Shown here one piece after another: positions 26,149 to 34,231 of a stretch of 38,382 nucleotides of DNA (position 1 is the first letter of the stretch; each line of letters begins with the position of its first letter). Under the pieces are notes generated by a model. That model saw only the letters and a program-made list of their open reading frames with translations. It was not told where the DNA came from and did no database searches. This stretch comes from an uncultured Oscillospiraceae bacterium (GTDB lineage: Bacteria > Bacillota > Clostridia > Oscillospirales > Acutalibacteraceae): the NCBI GenBank assembly GCA_900548085.1, contig URJF01000002.1:1-38382 (forward strand), in the 5' to 3' direction. The position numbers were made by a program, and so were the translations under genes.

Positions 26149-26865
26149 ATGCTCGGAAAATATGTTAGAGTCAAGATAACACATCCTATCGACTCAACGG
26201 ACGAAGCGGGCTTTACTTATCCACTCAATTTCGGCACGGTGTACTCTAACGAAACGCAGACAGCGTTCATCATGGGGATACACCATCCTGTGCGCAACTT
26301 TGACGGCCGTGTTATCGCAGTCCTCAGCGACAGGAAAAACAGGAGCTACATCTGGATAGTAGCACCAAAAAGTACCCGCTTCATTATCAATGATATAAAG
26401 CAATATATCAATCTAAAAAGAGACTTCCCCTCCTACAGATTAGAGTGTCTGTACGAGAGCAGCTGCGGCGCTGTGGTCTACAGAGACATAAAGGGCGAAG
26501 TGAAATTTTTGCTAATCAAAAACAAACGGTCTGCCCATTGGGGATTCCCAAAGGGTCACATTGAGCAGGGCGAAACAAAAGAAGAAACAGCCTACAGAGA
26601 GGTGCTGGAGGAGACCGGACTGCACATCAATATAATCGACGGCTTTGATTGCGTGTCGAAGTACAAAATCCGTGACCGGATAGAAAAGATGGTCACCATA
26701 TTTGTAGGCACAACAAAAGATACCTCTACCGTCATTCAGCAAGAGGAGATAGAGGACTACATTTGGCTGACTTATGACAAAGCTATGAGCCTACTCAAAT
26801 TTGAGAATGACAAAAATATTCTCAGAAGTGCATACAGCTTTTTGAACGAACACAATTATATATAG
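26149..26865 (+). CDS. Nudix hydrolase with an N-terminal pyrophosphatase-like domain
   Basis: A 238-aa cytoplasmic protein. Residues 136-158 form a complete Nudix box: G136, then EQGE, REVLEETG, matching G-x5-E-x7-R-E-U-x-E-E-x-G-U with all metal-binding glutamates. The preceding HWGFPKGHIE is typical of the Ap4A/diadenosine polyphosphate branch, which cleaves alarmone-like dinucleotides. Residues 1-85 (GKYVRVKITHPID, then GFTYPLNFGTV, VIAVLSD, WIVAPKS) resemble a small domain related to inorganic pyrophosphatases that occurs in front of some Firmicute Nudix proteins. The metal-binding aspartates of true pyrophosphatases are not evident, so it may only bind ligand. GGTGGTG precedes the start. 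A 51-base AT-rich gap leads to the next gene. Confidence 0.86.
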   Translation: MLGKYVRVKITHPIDSTDEAGFTYPLNFGTVYSNETQTAFIMGIHHPVRNFDGRVIAVLSDRKNRSYIWIVAPKSTRFIINDIKQYINLKRDFPSYRLECLYESSCGAVVYRDIKGEVKFLLIKNKRSAHWGFPKGHIEQGETKEETAYREVLEETGLHINIIDGFDCVSKYKIRDRIEKMVTIFVGTTKDTSTVIQQEEIEDYIWLTYDKAMSLLKFENDKNILRSAYSFLNEHNYI

Positions 26866-26916
26866 GTATATAATATAATAGTATATAATATTTTACATTA
26901 TTATATAGAAGCGACT

Positions 26917-28089
26917 ATGAACAAAACTAAGAAATATTTGATTACGCTTATGAGAGCGTACCTAAACGGCGAAGAAACAGTGCCACGCTCAGATATAGAC
27001 TATGGTGAGCTATTTTCACTGTCAGCCGCACACAATCTGTCTGCGGTTATCTTTTGTCCGATAAAAAATTCGGCTGATACCTCTGCCGTGCCAAAGGAGA
27101 TATGGGACAAGTTCTCCGACTCATTTTTGGATGCGGTGTTCAGACACGAAATTCAATCTACTGTAGCCGAAAAAATGGGCGAATTGTTCACAGCGAACGG
27201 TGTTCCCCATTGCTTTTTTAAGGGTGTTAGCCTCTCTAAGCTATATCCTGTGCCCGAAACAAGAGTTATGGGCGACATAGATGTTATCATCAAACCCGAA
27301 TATCGCCAAAAGGCGCAGAAGTTGCTAATCGATGATGGAGCACGACTGACTGCACCTAACGGTTCTGTGCAGGAATATATGTACGGAGGCACAAAAACAG
27401 AGCTACACACTAAAATAATCAGCGACAAGTTTGGATGCCACAACTTAGACACGGCATTCTCGGATGTATTCGACAACATATGCTACAACGGCTGTGTCGG
27501 CGAGATGGACGACGAATATCACTTTGCGTACCTGATAGCACACATTGCTCACCATTTTTGGTTTTACGGTGCCGGAGCGAAAATGATACTTGACTTGGCA
27601 GTAATGCTGAAAGAAAAGAATATAAATGTCGTCAAGGTGTTTCACATTCTAGACAGAGCAAAGCTGACAGATTTCGGCAAGATTATTCTTACCGTTTGCT
27701 ACCGTTGGTTTGCGCTGGGCGTTGACTACGGTACGGACTGTGCCGAAACAGAAGAATTTTTGTTATCCTACGGCGCTTTCGGCAACCTGAACAGAAACAA
27801 AGCCGCCGTTGTGGAAAGAAAACAATTAGAAGAAGGCAACTATCAACTTAAGCACTCCCGCCTAAAGCTGATGTTCCCTCCATACAAAAAGATGAAAGAG
27901 CTGCCCTATATAAAATTTATCAACGGACAGCCTTGGCTGCTGCCGGCGGCGTGGGTGTACAGGCTGCTGTACTACCTAAAGCACCGACGGGAAATGTTAG
28001 TCCGCACAGTATCGGATATGAACAAAAAACAAACCAAACAGCAGGCTCGTGAGGAGCTGCAATATTTTGAAAACATAGGTCTTTTATAA
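26917..28089 (+). CDS. Nucleotidyltransferase-fold protein (NTP_transf_5 type)
   Basis: A 390-aa protein of the uncharacterised nucleotidyltransferase family found near capsule and surface-polysaccharide genes. The family mark is FFKGVSLSKLYP followed by RVMGDIDVII, where D120 and D122 form the metal-binding G-D-x-D pair. The rest is helical with HIAHHFWFYGAGAKMILDLAVM, typical of the family. What it transfers, and onto what, is not known. The ribosome site is weak (AGAAG). It sits 51 bases after the Nudix gene and 25 bases before the GH27-like gene, on the same strand, so the three may be one transcript. Confidence 0.78.
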   Translation: MNKTKKYLITLMRAYLNGEETVPRSDIDYGELFSLSAAHNLSAVIFCPIKNSADTSAVPKEIWDKFSDSFLDAVFRHEIQSTVAEKMGELFTANGVPHCFFKGVSLSKLYPVPETRVMGDIDVIIKPEYRQKAQKLLIDDGARLTAPNGSVQEYMYGGTKTELHTKIISDKFGCHNLDTAFSDVFDNICYNGCVGEMDDEYHFAYLIAHIAHHFWFYGAGAKMILDLAVMLKEKNINVVKVFHILDRAKLTDFGKIILTVCYRWFALGVDYGTDCAETEEFLLSYGAFGNLNRNKAAVVERKQLEEGNYQLKHSRLKLMFPPYKKMKELPYIKFINGQPWLLPAAWVYRLLYYLKHRREMLVRTVSDMNKKQTKQQAREELQYFENIGLL

Positions 28090-28114
28090 AAAACAGAAAG
28101 AAGGCTCGGAGAAT

Positions 28115-29956
28115 ATGGTATTTTTAATTTTAATAATTGCACTTATAGTCATCGGATTAGTGGCTTTTGTGACCTGGTTCTTATCAATGATAGCAGAGGG
28201 AAAATGTCCTCTGTGTGCAATGAAACAGATTACACCCACAAAACTCACAATAGATACCTCCAAGGACGAGGATTACGCATCTAAGGGCAGAGAAACACCT
28301 ATAATGGGTTGGTCCAGCTGGAACACTATGCGTAACCATATAGACGAAAAAACTATTCTCGAGGTGTCTGACGCACTGTGCGAAACAGGACTCGCCGACG
28401 CCGGCTACAAATTTGTTAATATTGACGACTGCTGGCAAAGCTCTGAAAGAGATGTCGACGGAAAATTGCAAGGCGACCTTGAGTCATTCCCATCTGGAAT
28501 AAAAACTCTATGCGAAACAATAAACGAAAAAGGCTTAAAACTTGGCATCTATTCCTCAAACGGAACATTGACCTGCGAGGATCTGCCTGCCTCTCTCGGC
28601 AACGAAAAGCTGGATGCAAAAACATTTGCCTCCTGGGGCGTTGAGTTCTTTAAGTACGATTTTTGTCACCACGACTACATAAGCGGCTTAACTCCGGCTA
28701 TTGAATATGTTGATATTAACCCTATTGGTCAGCCGGTTGTGGCTACTCTCACCCCCGACAAAGCTAAATACACCGGCAAGGCAAAGACAGTAGAAATAAA
28801 AGACCTGCCTACGAAAAAGGCTATGGGTATGCTCAATCACGGTGCCGGCACAGCAGCTTTTGATGTAGACATTGCCGAAAACGGCGACTATGTACTCACT
28901 GTACACTTCAACAAAACATTTGCAAAAAAGCGCAAATATATGCAAATTGTAATCAATGGTGAGGTTACAGAAATATTCTTCCCTGCCGGTCAGGGATGGA
29001 CTCCCGACGGCAGAGTACAGGCTGTGGCAAAGATGAGACAGGGCAACAACCATATTGTACTGCAAAATCCGGTTGTAACAAGAGCTGACTCCTCGTACAT
29101 TCAGTACAGAAGAATGGGCAAGGCATTGTCCGACGCTACTTCGGAATGGGCAAAGTTCTGCGGAATACCCGAAAAGCCTATCACATATTCTCTGTGCGAA
29201 TGGGGTACTGCAAAGCCTTGGAATTGGGGCGCAAAGGCAGGTAATATGTGGCGCACCACCCACGATATTATGGCTAATTGGCTCAGCGTAAAAACCATAT
29301 ATGAGTTTAATGTGAAACTTTACGACCACGCATCACCCGGTCACATCAATGATCCCGATATGCTGGAGGTGGGCAACGGAAAGCTGTCACCTGAGGAGAA
29401 CAAATCGCACTTCTCACTTTGGTGTATGATGGCTGCTCCGCTTGTGCTGGGTAATGACCTCCGTGTACTCACAGACGGAAGCAAAAAAAGCGACATCATT
29501 CTCTCCATTCTAAAGAACGAAGAAATGATTAAGATTGACCAGGACCCATTGGTAAAGCCTGCTAAACGCATCGGCAAAAACGGTTCGGTAGATATTCTCG
29601 CTCGTCCTCTGGAGGACGGCGATGTTGCCCTCTGCTTCTTTAACAAAGGCAAGAGCAAAAAACCTGTTGAGTTTGATATTAACACTCTCAAGGACGAGAA
29701 ATACTTGGCTCTCGAGCGTACGAGCAACCCCGAGGTTACAGATTTGTGGAGCGACAGTTGCTACCATTCTGACACAATCAAAGCATCCGTTGCATCTCAC
29801 GGCGTAAAGGTTTATCGCATTTCTTTCAAGCGGATTAAGCCTATGCCGGAGCCTATTGACCCGGCAGAAATGGCAGTAGACGACTCTCCCGTTGATATTG
29901 AGGACATAATCAGAGAGTCCGAATCCACTGAAACAACCGACAAAAAAGAAAACTAA
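28115..29956 (+). CDS. GH27 alpha-galactosidase-like protein with membrane anchor and inserted carbohydrate-binding domain
   Basis: A 613-aa protein. MGWSSWNTMRNHIDE and VNIDDCWQ open the GH27 barrel, FFKYDFC gives the nucleophile (D182), and MWRTTHDIMANW gives the acid/base (D384). NDPDMLEVGN and WCMMAAPLVLGNDL complete the barrel, and a beta-domain closes the fold. GH27 enzymes remove terminal alpha-galactose or N-acetylgalactosamine. About 200 residues separate the two catalytic aspartates, against roughly 55 usually. The insert (about 200-345: KTVEIKDLPTKK, GDYVLTVHFN, GNNHIVLQNPV) looks like a CBM35/CBM6-type sugar-binding domain. One membrane helix spans residues 1-25, followed by CPLC. 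There is no positive charge before the helix and several lysines after it, so the domain may face the cytoplasm. Confidence 0.85.
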   Translation: MVFLILIIALIVIGLVAFVTWFLSMIAEGKCPLCAMKQITPTKLTIDTSKDEDYASKGRETPIMGWSSWNTMRNHIDEKTILEVSDALCETGLADAGYKFVNIDDCWQSSERDVDGKLQGDLESFPSGIKTLCETINEKGLKLGIYSSNGTLTCEDLPASLGNEKLDAKTFASWGVEFFKYDFCHHDYISGLTPAIEYVDINPIGQPVVATLTPDKAKYTGKAKTVEIKDLPTKKAMGMLNHGAGTAAFDVDIAENGDYVLTVHFNKTFAKKRKYMQIVINGEVTEIFFPAGQGWTPDGRVQAVAKMRQGNNHIVLQNPVVTRADSSYIQYRRMGKALSDATSEWAKFCGIPEKPITYSLCEWGTAKPWNWGAKAGNMWRTTHDIMANWLSVKTIYEFNVKLYDHASPGHINDPDMLEVGNGKLSPEENKSHFSLWCMMAAPLVLGNDLRVLTDGSKKSDIILSILKNEEMIKIDQDPLVKPAKRIGKNGSVDILARPLEDGDVALCFFNKGKSKKPVEFDINTLKDEKYLALERTSNPEVTDLWSDSCYHSDTIKASVASHGVKVYRISFKRIKPMPEPIDPAEMAVDDSPVDIEDIIRESESTETTDKKEN

Positions 29957-29962
29957 AACATT

Positions 29963-30020
29963 AAAGCGACTGTATTCTCTCTAAACATTATCATAAGAGA
30001 ATACAGCCGCTTATTATTTT
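29963..30020 (+). terminator. Terminator of the GH27 gene
   Basis: A long stem (AAGCG, one mismatch, then CTGTATTCTCT with its complement at 29995-30012), loop of 14 bases, then TTATTATTTTAT. Confidence 0.8.
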
Positions 30021-30032
30021 ATCGTATAAATG

Positions 30033-30065
30033 AAAAAGGACACGGCGTATGCTGTGTCTTTTTTC
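30033..30065. terminator. Second, bidirectional terminator
   Basis: AAAAAGGACACGGC pairs with GCTGTGTCTTTTTT around GTAT, including two G-U pairs. It lies between convergent genes and probably ends the YitT/YczE-type gene from the other side. Confidence 0.78.
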
Positions 30066-30102
30066 GTGGAGTAAAATTTATGTAAAAAATCTAAAAAGCT
30101 GA

Positions 30103-30984
30103 TTAAATATCCTTCAGCACCTCGATAGGAGCTGAATTGATATTAAGTTTCTCAGGCTCATAGCCCTTGATATTATTCTTGGCCATTGCGCCCTTAATCA
30201 TAAAGAATGCAATGTCTCTGCTGAGTCCTGCATAGTCAACATTGAGTATCTTGGAGCTGACATGCTTTGAGAAAAAGTTGACCAACGGGCCCATCATAAA
30301 AGCGGTGATTATAGTACCGATACCGATATTATGAATCTCGCTGAAATTGCCGTGGAACAGAGCAGCAGCGCCTCCGCTGACTATCAGTCCGATAAGGACT
30401 ACGGTAACATCTGTACCGACTCTGACCCATTTATATGGTAAGTGGGCTGCACGGCTAATCATAAAGCCGAGACTGTCATAAGGACCAACCCCCACGTTGC
30501 TTACGAAGAAAAGAGAGCAAGAAAAACACAGAACAATTATGCCTGCCGCAAGAAGGCAAATGCGAACCGCGAGATTATCACCGTGAGCCGCAAGCGACGG
30601 TTTAATCAAACCCTCAAAAAATTCGCATGTATAGCCAACACCAACCATGTTAATCAACGTTCCTATGCCGATCAGTCCTCTGTGAGCGACAATAACCACA
30701 AATACGATGATAACGATATTGACTATCATTTGGTATGTTCCGAATCCGATTCCTAAGGTCGATGCAACATTCATGTTCATTGATGTAAAGGGGTCAACAC
30801 CAAATCCCGAAACTGAAAAGAGTGCAATGCCAAAGCCCATAATCACAATGGAAAGGAATGATAACACGCATCTCTTTACCATATTGTGCTGTACAAACAT
30901 ATCTTTTATGTAGCCGTATGCTTCGTCTTGAAATCTCTTCATATTCATCGCCTCTGAATCTTCGGTGGACACTACTTCCGCCAC
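30103..30984 (-). CDS. YitT/YczE-family integral membrane protein
   Basis: A 293-aa protein with about five or six membrane segments, for example VLSFLSIVIMGFGIALFSV, VNIVIIVFVVIVAH and ICLLAAGIIVLCFSCSLFFV. The repeated signatures SGFGVDPFTSMNMNVAS and SNVGVGPYDSLGFMISR (glycine-acidic loops after a membrane helix) are typical of the YczE/YitT families, whose transport role is not settled. The start is chosen as GTG 30984, seven bases after AGAGAGAGG and about 19 bases from the predicted start point. ATG 30942 (eight bases after AGAGG) is an alternative; the upstream ATG at 31050 precedes the promoter. Its promoter is embedded in four TTGCACAA/TTGTGCAA sites. Confidence 0.82.
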   Translation of the reverse strand: MAEVVSTEDSEAMNMKRFQDEAYGYIKDMFVQHNMVKRCVLSFLSIVIMGFGIALFSVSGFGVDPFTSMNMNVASTLGIGFGTYQMIVNIVIIVFVVIVAHRGLIGIGTLINMVGVGYTCEFFEGLIKPSLAAHGDNLAVRICLLAAGIIVLCFSCSLFFVSNVGVGPYDSLGFMISRAAHLPYKWVRVGTDVTVVLIGLIVSGGAAALFHGNFSEIHNIGIGTIITAFMMGPLVNFFSKHVSSKILNVDYAGLSRDIAFFMIKGAMAKNNIKGYEPEKLNINSAPIEVLKDI

Positions 30985-31009
30985 CTTTTTTCCTCTCTCT
31001 TTGTCCCCT

Positions 31010-31037
31010 ATTATATACTTGCACAAAAAATAGTCAA
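31010..31037 (-). promoter_or_regulatory. Promoter of the YitT/YczE-type gene
   Basis: Minus strand TTGACT (31037-31032), 16 bases, TATAAT (31015-31010). One operator half-site lies in the spacer and one just upstream of the -35 box. Confidence 0.7.
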
Positions 31038-31103
31038 TAATTTTGTGCAAGTTTCTACCCTATGTATCATATTGCACAATGATTTACTCTGATTTTTGTG
31101 CAA
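31019..31103. promoter_or_regulatory. Array of four TTGCACAA/TTGTGCAA half-sites
   Basis: TTGCACAA at 31019 and 31072, and the inverse TTGTGCAA at 31043 and 31096, form two inverted pairs. In each pair the centres are exactly 24 bp apart, and the first pair extends to 10-bp arms. The array spans the promoter of the membrane protein gene and reaches the end of spoVT. A fifth TTGCACAA lies upstream of spoVT (31695-31702). Confidence 0.72.
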
Positions 31104-31114
31104 TATTACCAATG

Positions 31115-31651
31115 TTATTCCATCTGTTTTCCCAAAAAAGCGGCAGCAACCTGTACTAACTTAATATCAGCCTCGGTAGGAATATCATTTTTATCATTCT
31201 CCAGCATAGCAATAGCACCGCTCACATCTCCTCCGTATATGATAGGATACACAACCTCTGCAGGTCTGTCGTATCCCTCTATAGCACTCATAGACGGAAT
31301 CTTGTCGGTTTTGATATGGACCTGACGATTTTCCATAAGCTCTTCGAGATTTTTTGTTACTCTGCGCTCCAACACCTCACGCTTGCTGATTCCCGATGCA
31401 GCGATGACATGGTCGTTATCCATAATCGCAATAGGCAAGCCGGCATCCTTATGCAAAACTTCTGCATACTGCCCCGCAAAATTAGACAACTCACCGATAG
31501 GCGAATATTTCTTAAAAATAACCTCCCCCTCAGCGTCCGTATAAATCTCCAAAGGATCACCCTCTTTTATTCTAAAGGAGCGGCGAATTTCTTTGGGGAT
31601 AACAATTCTGCCCAAATCGTCAATTCGTCTGACTATTCCCGTTGCTTTCAT
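31115..31651 (-). CDS. spoVT: Stage V sporulation protein T (SpoVT)
   Basis: A 178-aa DNA-binding regulator, exactly the usual SpoVT length. The N-terminal AbrB/SpoVT swapped-hairpin domain is MKATGIVRRIDDLGRIVIPK, then RRSFRIKEGDPLEIY. The C-terminal GAF-like domain (GLPIAIMDNDHVIAASGISK to the end) is the ligand-sensing part. In Bacillus SpoVT acts in the forespore to tune sigma-G genes during late spore formation. The start is ATG 31651 with AGGAGGA upstream; a further in-frame ATG at 31702 lies before that site. Its presence indicates a spore-forming lineage. The neighbouring genes are not known SpoVT partners. Confidence 0.94.
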   Translation of the reverse strand: MKATGIVRRIDDLGRIVIPKEIRRSFRIKEGDPLEIYTDAEGEVIFKKYSPIGELSNFAGQYAEVLHKDAGLPIAIMDNDHVIAASGISKREVLERRVTKNLEELMENRQVHIKTDKIPSMSAIEGYDRPAEVVYPIIYGGDVSGAIAMLENDKNDIPTEADIKLVQVAAAFLGKQME

Positions 31652-31690
31652 ACATAATCCTCCTGCAAAATTTTTCAAATACTTCTGTAA

Positions 31691-31720
31691 TATTTTGCAC
31701 AAAGAACTTTTTTATATTCA
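31691..31720 (-). promoter_or_regulatory. Possible sigma-G-type promoter of spoVT
   Basis: Minus strand TGAATA (31720-31715), 17 bases, CAAAATA (31697-31691), similar to sigma-G elements and in line with forespore expression of spoVT in Bacillus. The -10 part is imperfect. A TTGTGCAA site overlaps the spacer end. Confidence 0.35.
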
Positions 31721-31754
31721 AATCTCAATTTGGAATATTTTTCTTAAAATCAAC

Positions 31755-31796
31755 AAAAAACGCCTTTCGGGTTTTGTGAACCGAAAGGCGTTTTTT
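31755..31796. terminator. Terminator after the formate/nitrite transporter gene
   Basis: AACGCCTTTCGG and its complement (31759-31770 with 31781-31792), 10-base loop, with six A's before and six T's after, so it can work on the minus strand for the transporter gene. Confidence 0.85.
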
Positions 31797-32586
31797 ACTT
31801 TTGTTTTGTTTTTTGGCTTTGGGTGAACCATAGAATCAGGCTGACGGCGATACCGCCTATTAGATTGCCGATTGTTACCGGCAGCTCATTGGTAATAAAA
31901 AAGTTATACCAATTCAGCCCGTCGGCATTTATTCCATATTCTTTGGCAGACATAATACCCGTGGGAATATAAAACATATTCGCTACGCTGTGCTCAAAGC
32001 CACATATTACGAACACCATAATCGGAAGATACAGAGCGACGATTTTGCCGGCGGCACTTTTTGTGGTCATTGTCATCCAAACAGCCAGACAAACCAAAAT
32101 ATTGCACAAAATACCTCTGATTATTCCGTCACCAAAGCCTATCGTACATTTTGTTTGTGCAACACCGACTATGCTTTGTGCCAATACGCCATCAAATGTA
32201 GACATTGTGTGTCCATAGACAGCAAGTGCCGACAAAAGCAGTCCGCCCGCTAGATTGCCGATATATACGACAATCAAGGTTTTGATAAATTTGAGTACAC
32301 TTGTTTTTCGCTCCAGCACCGATATTGTGATCAGGCAGTCACCCGTAAACAGTTCTGCGCCTACTACCACAACCATTGCGAGACCGGCAGGGAACACAAT
32401 GCTCTGTATCAGCTTTGCGACAGATGGACTGTCTATCATACAGGATGCCATTGCAGAACCGAGCCCACCGAAAGCAATAAACATACCGGCAAGAACAGAC
32501 AAAGAAAAGCACTTGACGATATTCATATTACATTTGTTATATCCAATTTCTATATAATCATGTTCAATTTCTCTTGATGTAATCAT
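31795..32586 (-). CDS. Formate/nitrite transporter family (FocA/NirC-like) protein
   Basis: A 263-aa protein with six membrane helices. The family marks are GMFIAFGGLGSAM in helix 1, GAELFTGDCLITI at the cytoplasmic slit, GNLAGGLLLSALAV, and FEHSVANMFYIPTGIM around the conserved pore histidine. FNT proteins are pentameric channels for formate, nitrite or hydrosulfide; in a fermentative gut anaerobe formate is likeliest, but this is inference. ATG 32586 follows GAGG by about seven bases. It has its own promoter and terminator and stands apart from spoVT. Confidence 0.9.
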   Translation of the reverse strand: MITSREIEHDYIEIGYNKCNMNIVKCFSLSVLAGMFIAFGGLGSAMASCMIDSPSVAKLIQSIVFPAGLAMVVVVGAELFTGDCLITISVLERKTSVLKFIKTLIVVYIGNLAGGLLLSALAVYGHTMSTFDGVLAQSIVGVAQTKCTIGFGDGIIRGILCNILVCLAVWMTMTTKSAAGKIVALYLPIMVFVICGFEHSVANMFYIPTGIMSAKEYGINADGLNWYNFFITNELPVTIGNLIGGIAVSLILWFTQSQKTKQK

Positions 32587-32632
32587 ACAGTTCCTCTCAA
32601 ATCCGAATATTTGCTGGCGAATCAGTCACTGT

Positions 32633-32661
32633 ATTATAAACAATTTTGTCTGCAATAGCAA
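32633..32661 (-). promoter_or_regulatory. Promoter of the formate/nitrite transporter gene
   Basis: Minus strand TTGCTA (32661-32656), 17 bases, TATAAT (32638-32633); the leader is about 40 bases. Confidence 0.65.
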
Positions 32662-32705
32662 CAGTTTTGCACTCAAAAATAGAAACAAAACATTCGTAAA
32701 ATAAT

Positions 32706-32736
32706 AAGCCTGTGAAATTCGAATAATCACAGGCTT
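32706..32736 (-). terminator. Terminator of the PHP phosphoesterase unit
   Basis: AAGCCTGTGA and its exact complement (32706-32715 with 32727-32736) around an 11-base loop. On the minus strand a TATTATTTTA stretch follows. Confidence 0.8.
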
Positions 32737-32740
32737 AATT

Positions 32741-33691
32741 TTATTTTGTATAGATAGGAGATGTGATGGCAAGAGGCTTTTTCACTCCGTTGACCGTACC
32801 CCAAAGCTCAGCACGATACCACTGATTTTTCTTCAAATCAATGCGGACATGGCGCTCGGTCAAGGCAGTCTCCATAACGACTTCGCCGCCGTTTGTGACG
32901 ACCTTTATTGTCTTATATTCTATCTCCTCGGGACCTGCATTCTTTTGGCGTGAATGGAGGTCGAGGAAAAAGCTGAAAATCGTCATACCCTTTTTTACCG
33001 TTTCGCCCATATTGTAGGTGAGGCCACGCTGATGAACACGGAAGAATAGCTTTGCACCGGTGGAGGCCACTGTTCTGCCGGCACGAATTGCGCTGAGGGC
33101 ATTAGGCCCGTTCACCTCGCCGTCGATGCCAAGATATGTACAGCCAAAATGGCCGTCACTGTTGTTATTATGCCAATCTTTGCCATAGGTACAAGCAATG
33201 TGGTATCCCTTATCCAAAAGAGAATTCCACAACTGCAATGCGGAGTCGTTCTCATAATTATCAAAAGAAAACTCTCTGTGCCAAATTTCTATATAATCCA
33301 CATCCTGCCAATCGGTAACATTGAACTCCCATCTGCCGCCGGTACACATAGGCGAGCCGAGCTGGTACGGATGAGCAATACCTATTACTCCGTCAGCCGC
33401 CTTTACCTGAACAATTTTTTTGTCAATATTATTAGGCACAGCGTCACGCCAATCCACAAACTCCTTTGCACCGAGCACAAGCATATGGCCAAAATAAGTG
33501 GTCCACTCAATACCGTGAACGGTAGGTATAATGCTGTCATCGAGCTCATCATAGCCTGAGGTGGTATTGTGGTCTGTGAGAGCAATAAGGGCAAGGTGGT
33601 CGTCAGCCGCATTCTGTTGCAGCTCACGAGGCAAAAAACTGCCGTCACTGTGGACAGTGTGGCAATGAAGCTCACAAGGAAGATAACTCAT
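32741..33691 (-). CDS. PHP-domain metal-dependent phosphoesterase (CehA/McbA-like)
   Basis: A 316-aa hydrolase. The PHP metal motifs are in order: ELHCHTVHSDG (H9, H11) at the start, LIALTDHNT, HGIEWTT, IGIAHPYQ, and CTYGKDWH toward the middle. PHP enzymes use two or three metal ions to cleave phosphate esters. This shorter branch resembles CehA/McbA hydrolases, whose substrates are varied. The C-terminal third (KTIKVVTNGGEVV to KPLAITSPIY) is the beta-domain normally attached in this branch. The start codon overlaps the stop of the upstream gene by four bases (ATGA), so the two are translated together. Confidence 0.88.
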   Translation of the reverse strand: MSYLPCELHCHTVHSDGSFLPRELQQNAADDHLALIALTDHNTTSGYDELDDSIIPTVHGIEWTTYFGHMLVLGAKEFVDWRDAVPNNIDKKIVQVKAADGVIGIAHPYQLGSPMCTGGRWEFNVTDWQDVDYIEIWHREFSFDNYENDSALQLWNSLLDKGYHIACTYGKDWHNNNSDGHFGCTYLGIDGEVNGPNALSAIRAGRTVASTGAKLFFRVHQRGLTYNMGETVKKGMTIFSFFLDLHSRQKNAGPEEIEYKTIKVVTNGGEVVMETALTERHVRIDLKKNQWYRAELWGTVNGVKKPLAITSPIYTK

Positions 33692-34128
33692 ACTTCGCCC
33701 TCCCCTTCTACATCTATCTTGTAATCGATATTACAGCCTGCATAATGAATATTCAGCACAATGTCCCAAATCCCCGAGTGGATGGCACCGTTGATAATAC
33801 CGGGGGTGCTGTCGGTCTCGGCAATAACAATGGTCTGGTCGTTAGGCTGTCTGTGACAAGCGCCACGATACTGTCTGTTTTCGTCAAAAGACAGGGTGAC
33901 CAAATTAGCTACCGGCAAAAACTCCGACGGATTAACCACGGACACATTATACTTTTTCAGTCCGGCGGTAACTATCTCTGCGGCATTCTCCTCGTCCTCC
34001 AAGTATTTTGGTGAATAGGAAAAATGCACAGTCAGTTTTTTCGTACCCTTTGGTACAGTAAAATCCAAGACAATATTGGTCTTGTCCTCATTGGGAGTAA
34101 TAATGCCCCCTGTGGAAAATATTTGCAT
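33688..34128 (-). CDS. Small beta-sandwich partner of the PHP phosphoesterase
   Basis: A 146-aa protein without a signal peptide or membrane segment. Alternating strands (TNIVLDFTVPKGTKKLTVHFSY, WDIVLNIHYAG, IDYKIDVEGE) suggest a beta-sandwich similar to domains that precede PHP modules in some CehA/McbA-like proteins. The gene overlaps the PHP gene by four bases and both are in one transcript, so the two products probably form a complex. Only AAAG precedes the start ATG 34128, a weak ribosome site. I know no established function. It diverges from the PI-PLC-like gene. Confidence 0.65.
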   Translation of the reverse strand: MQIFSTGGIITPNEDKTNIVLDFTVPKGTKKLTVHFSYSPKYLEDEENAAEIVTAGLKKYNVSVVNPSEFLPVANLVTLSFDENRQYRGACHRQPNDQTIVIAETDSTPGIINGAIHSGIWDIVLNIHYAGCNIDYKIDVEGEGEV

Positions 34129-34186
34129 ACTATCATTCTTTCAAAAATACTATACTAATTATATCACTTATACCGCAGTGTTTCTA

Positions 34187-34215
34187 TTGAATATGTTGTA
34201 CAAAAATGTTATACT
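34187..34215 (+). promoter_or_regulatory. Promoter of the PI-PLC-like gene
   Basis: TTGAAT (34187-34192), 17 bases, TATACT (34210-34215). It places transcription after the earlier in-frame start codons and so supports ATG 34232. Confidence 0.65.
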
Positions 34216-34231
34216 GTTTTTGGTGATAATA

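Noticed and set aside
28688..29329. 213-codon open frame antisense to the GH27 gene
   Set aside because: Same reason: it lies wholly inside a well-supported gene and has no ribosome site or recognisable domain.
31010..31050. ATG 31050 as the start of the YitT/YczE-type protein
   Set aside because: It would place the promoter and operator half-sites inside the coding region, and it lacks a ribosome site.
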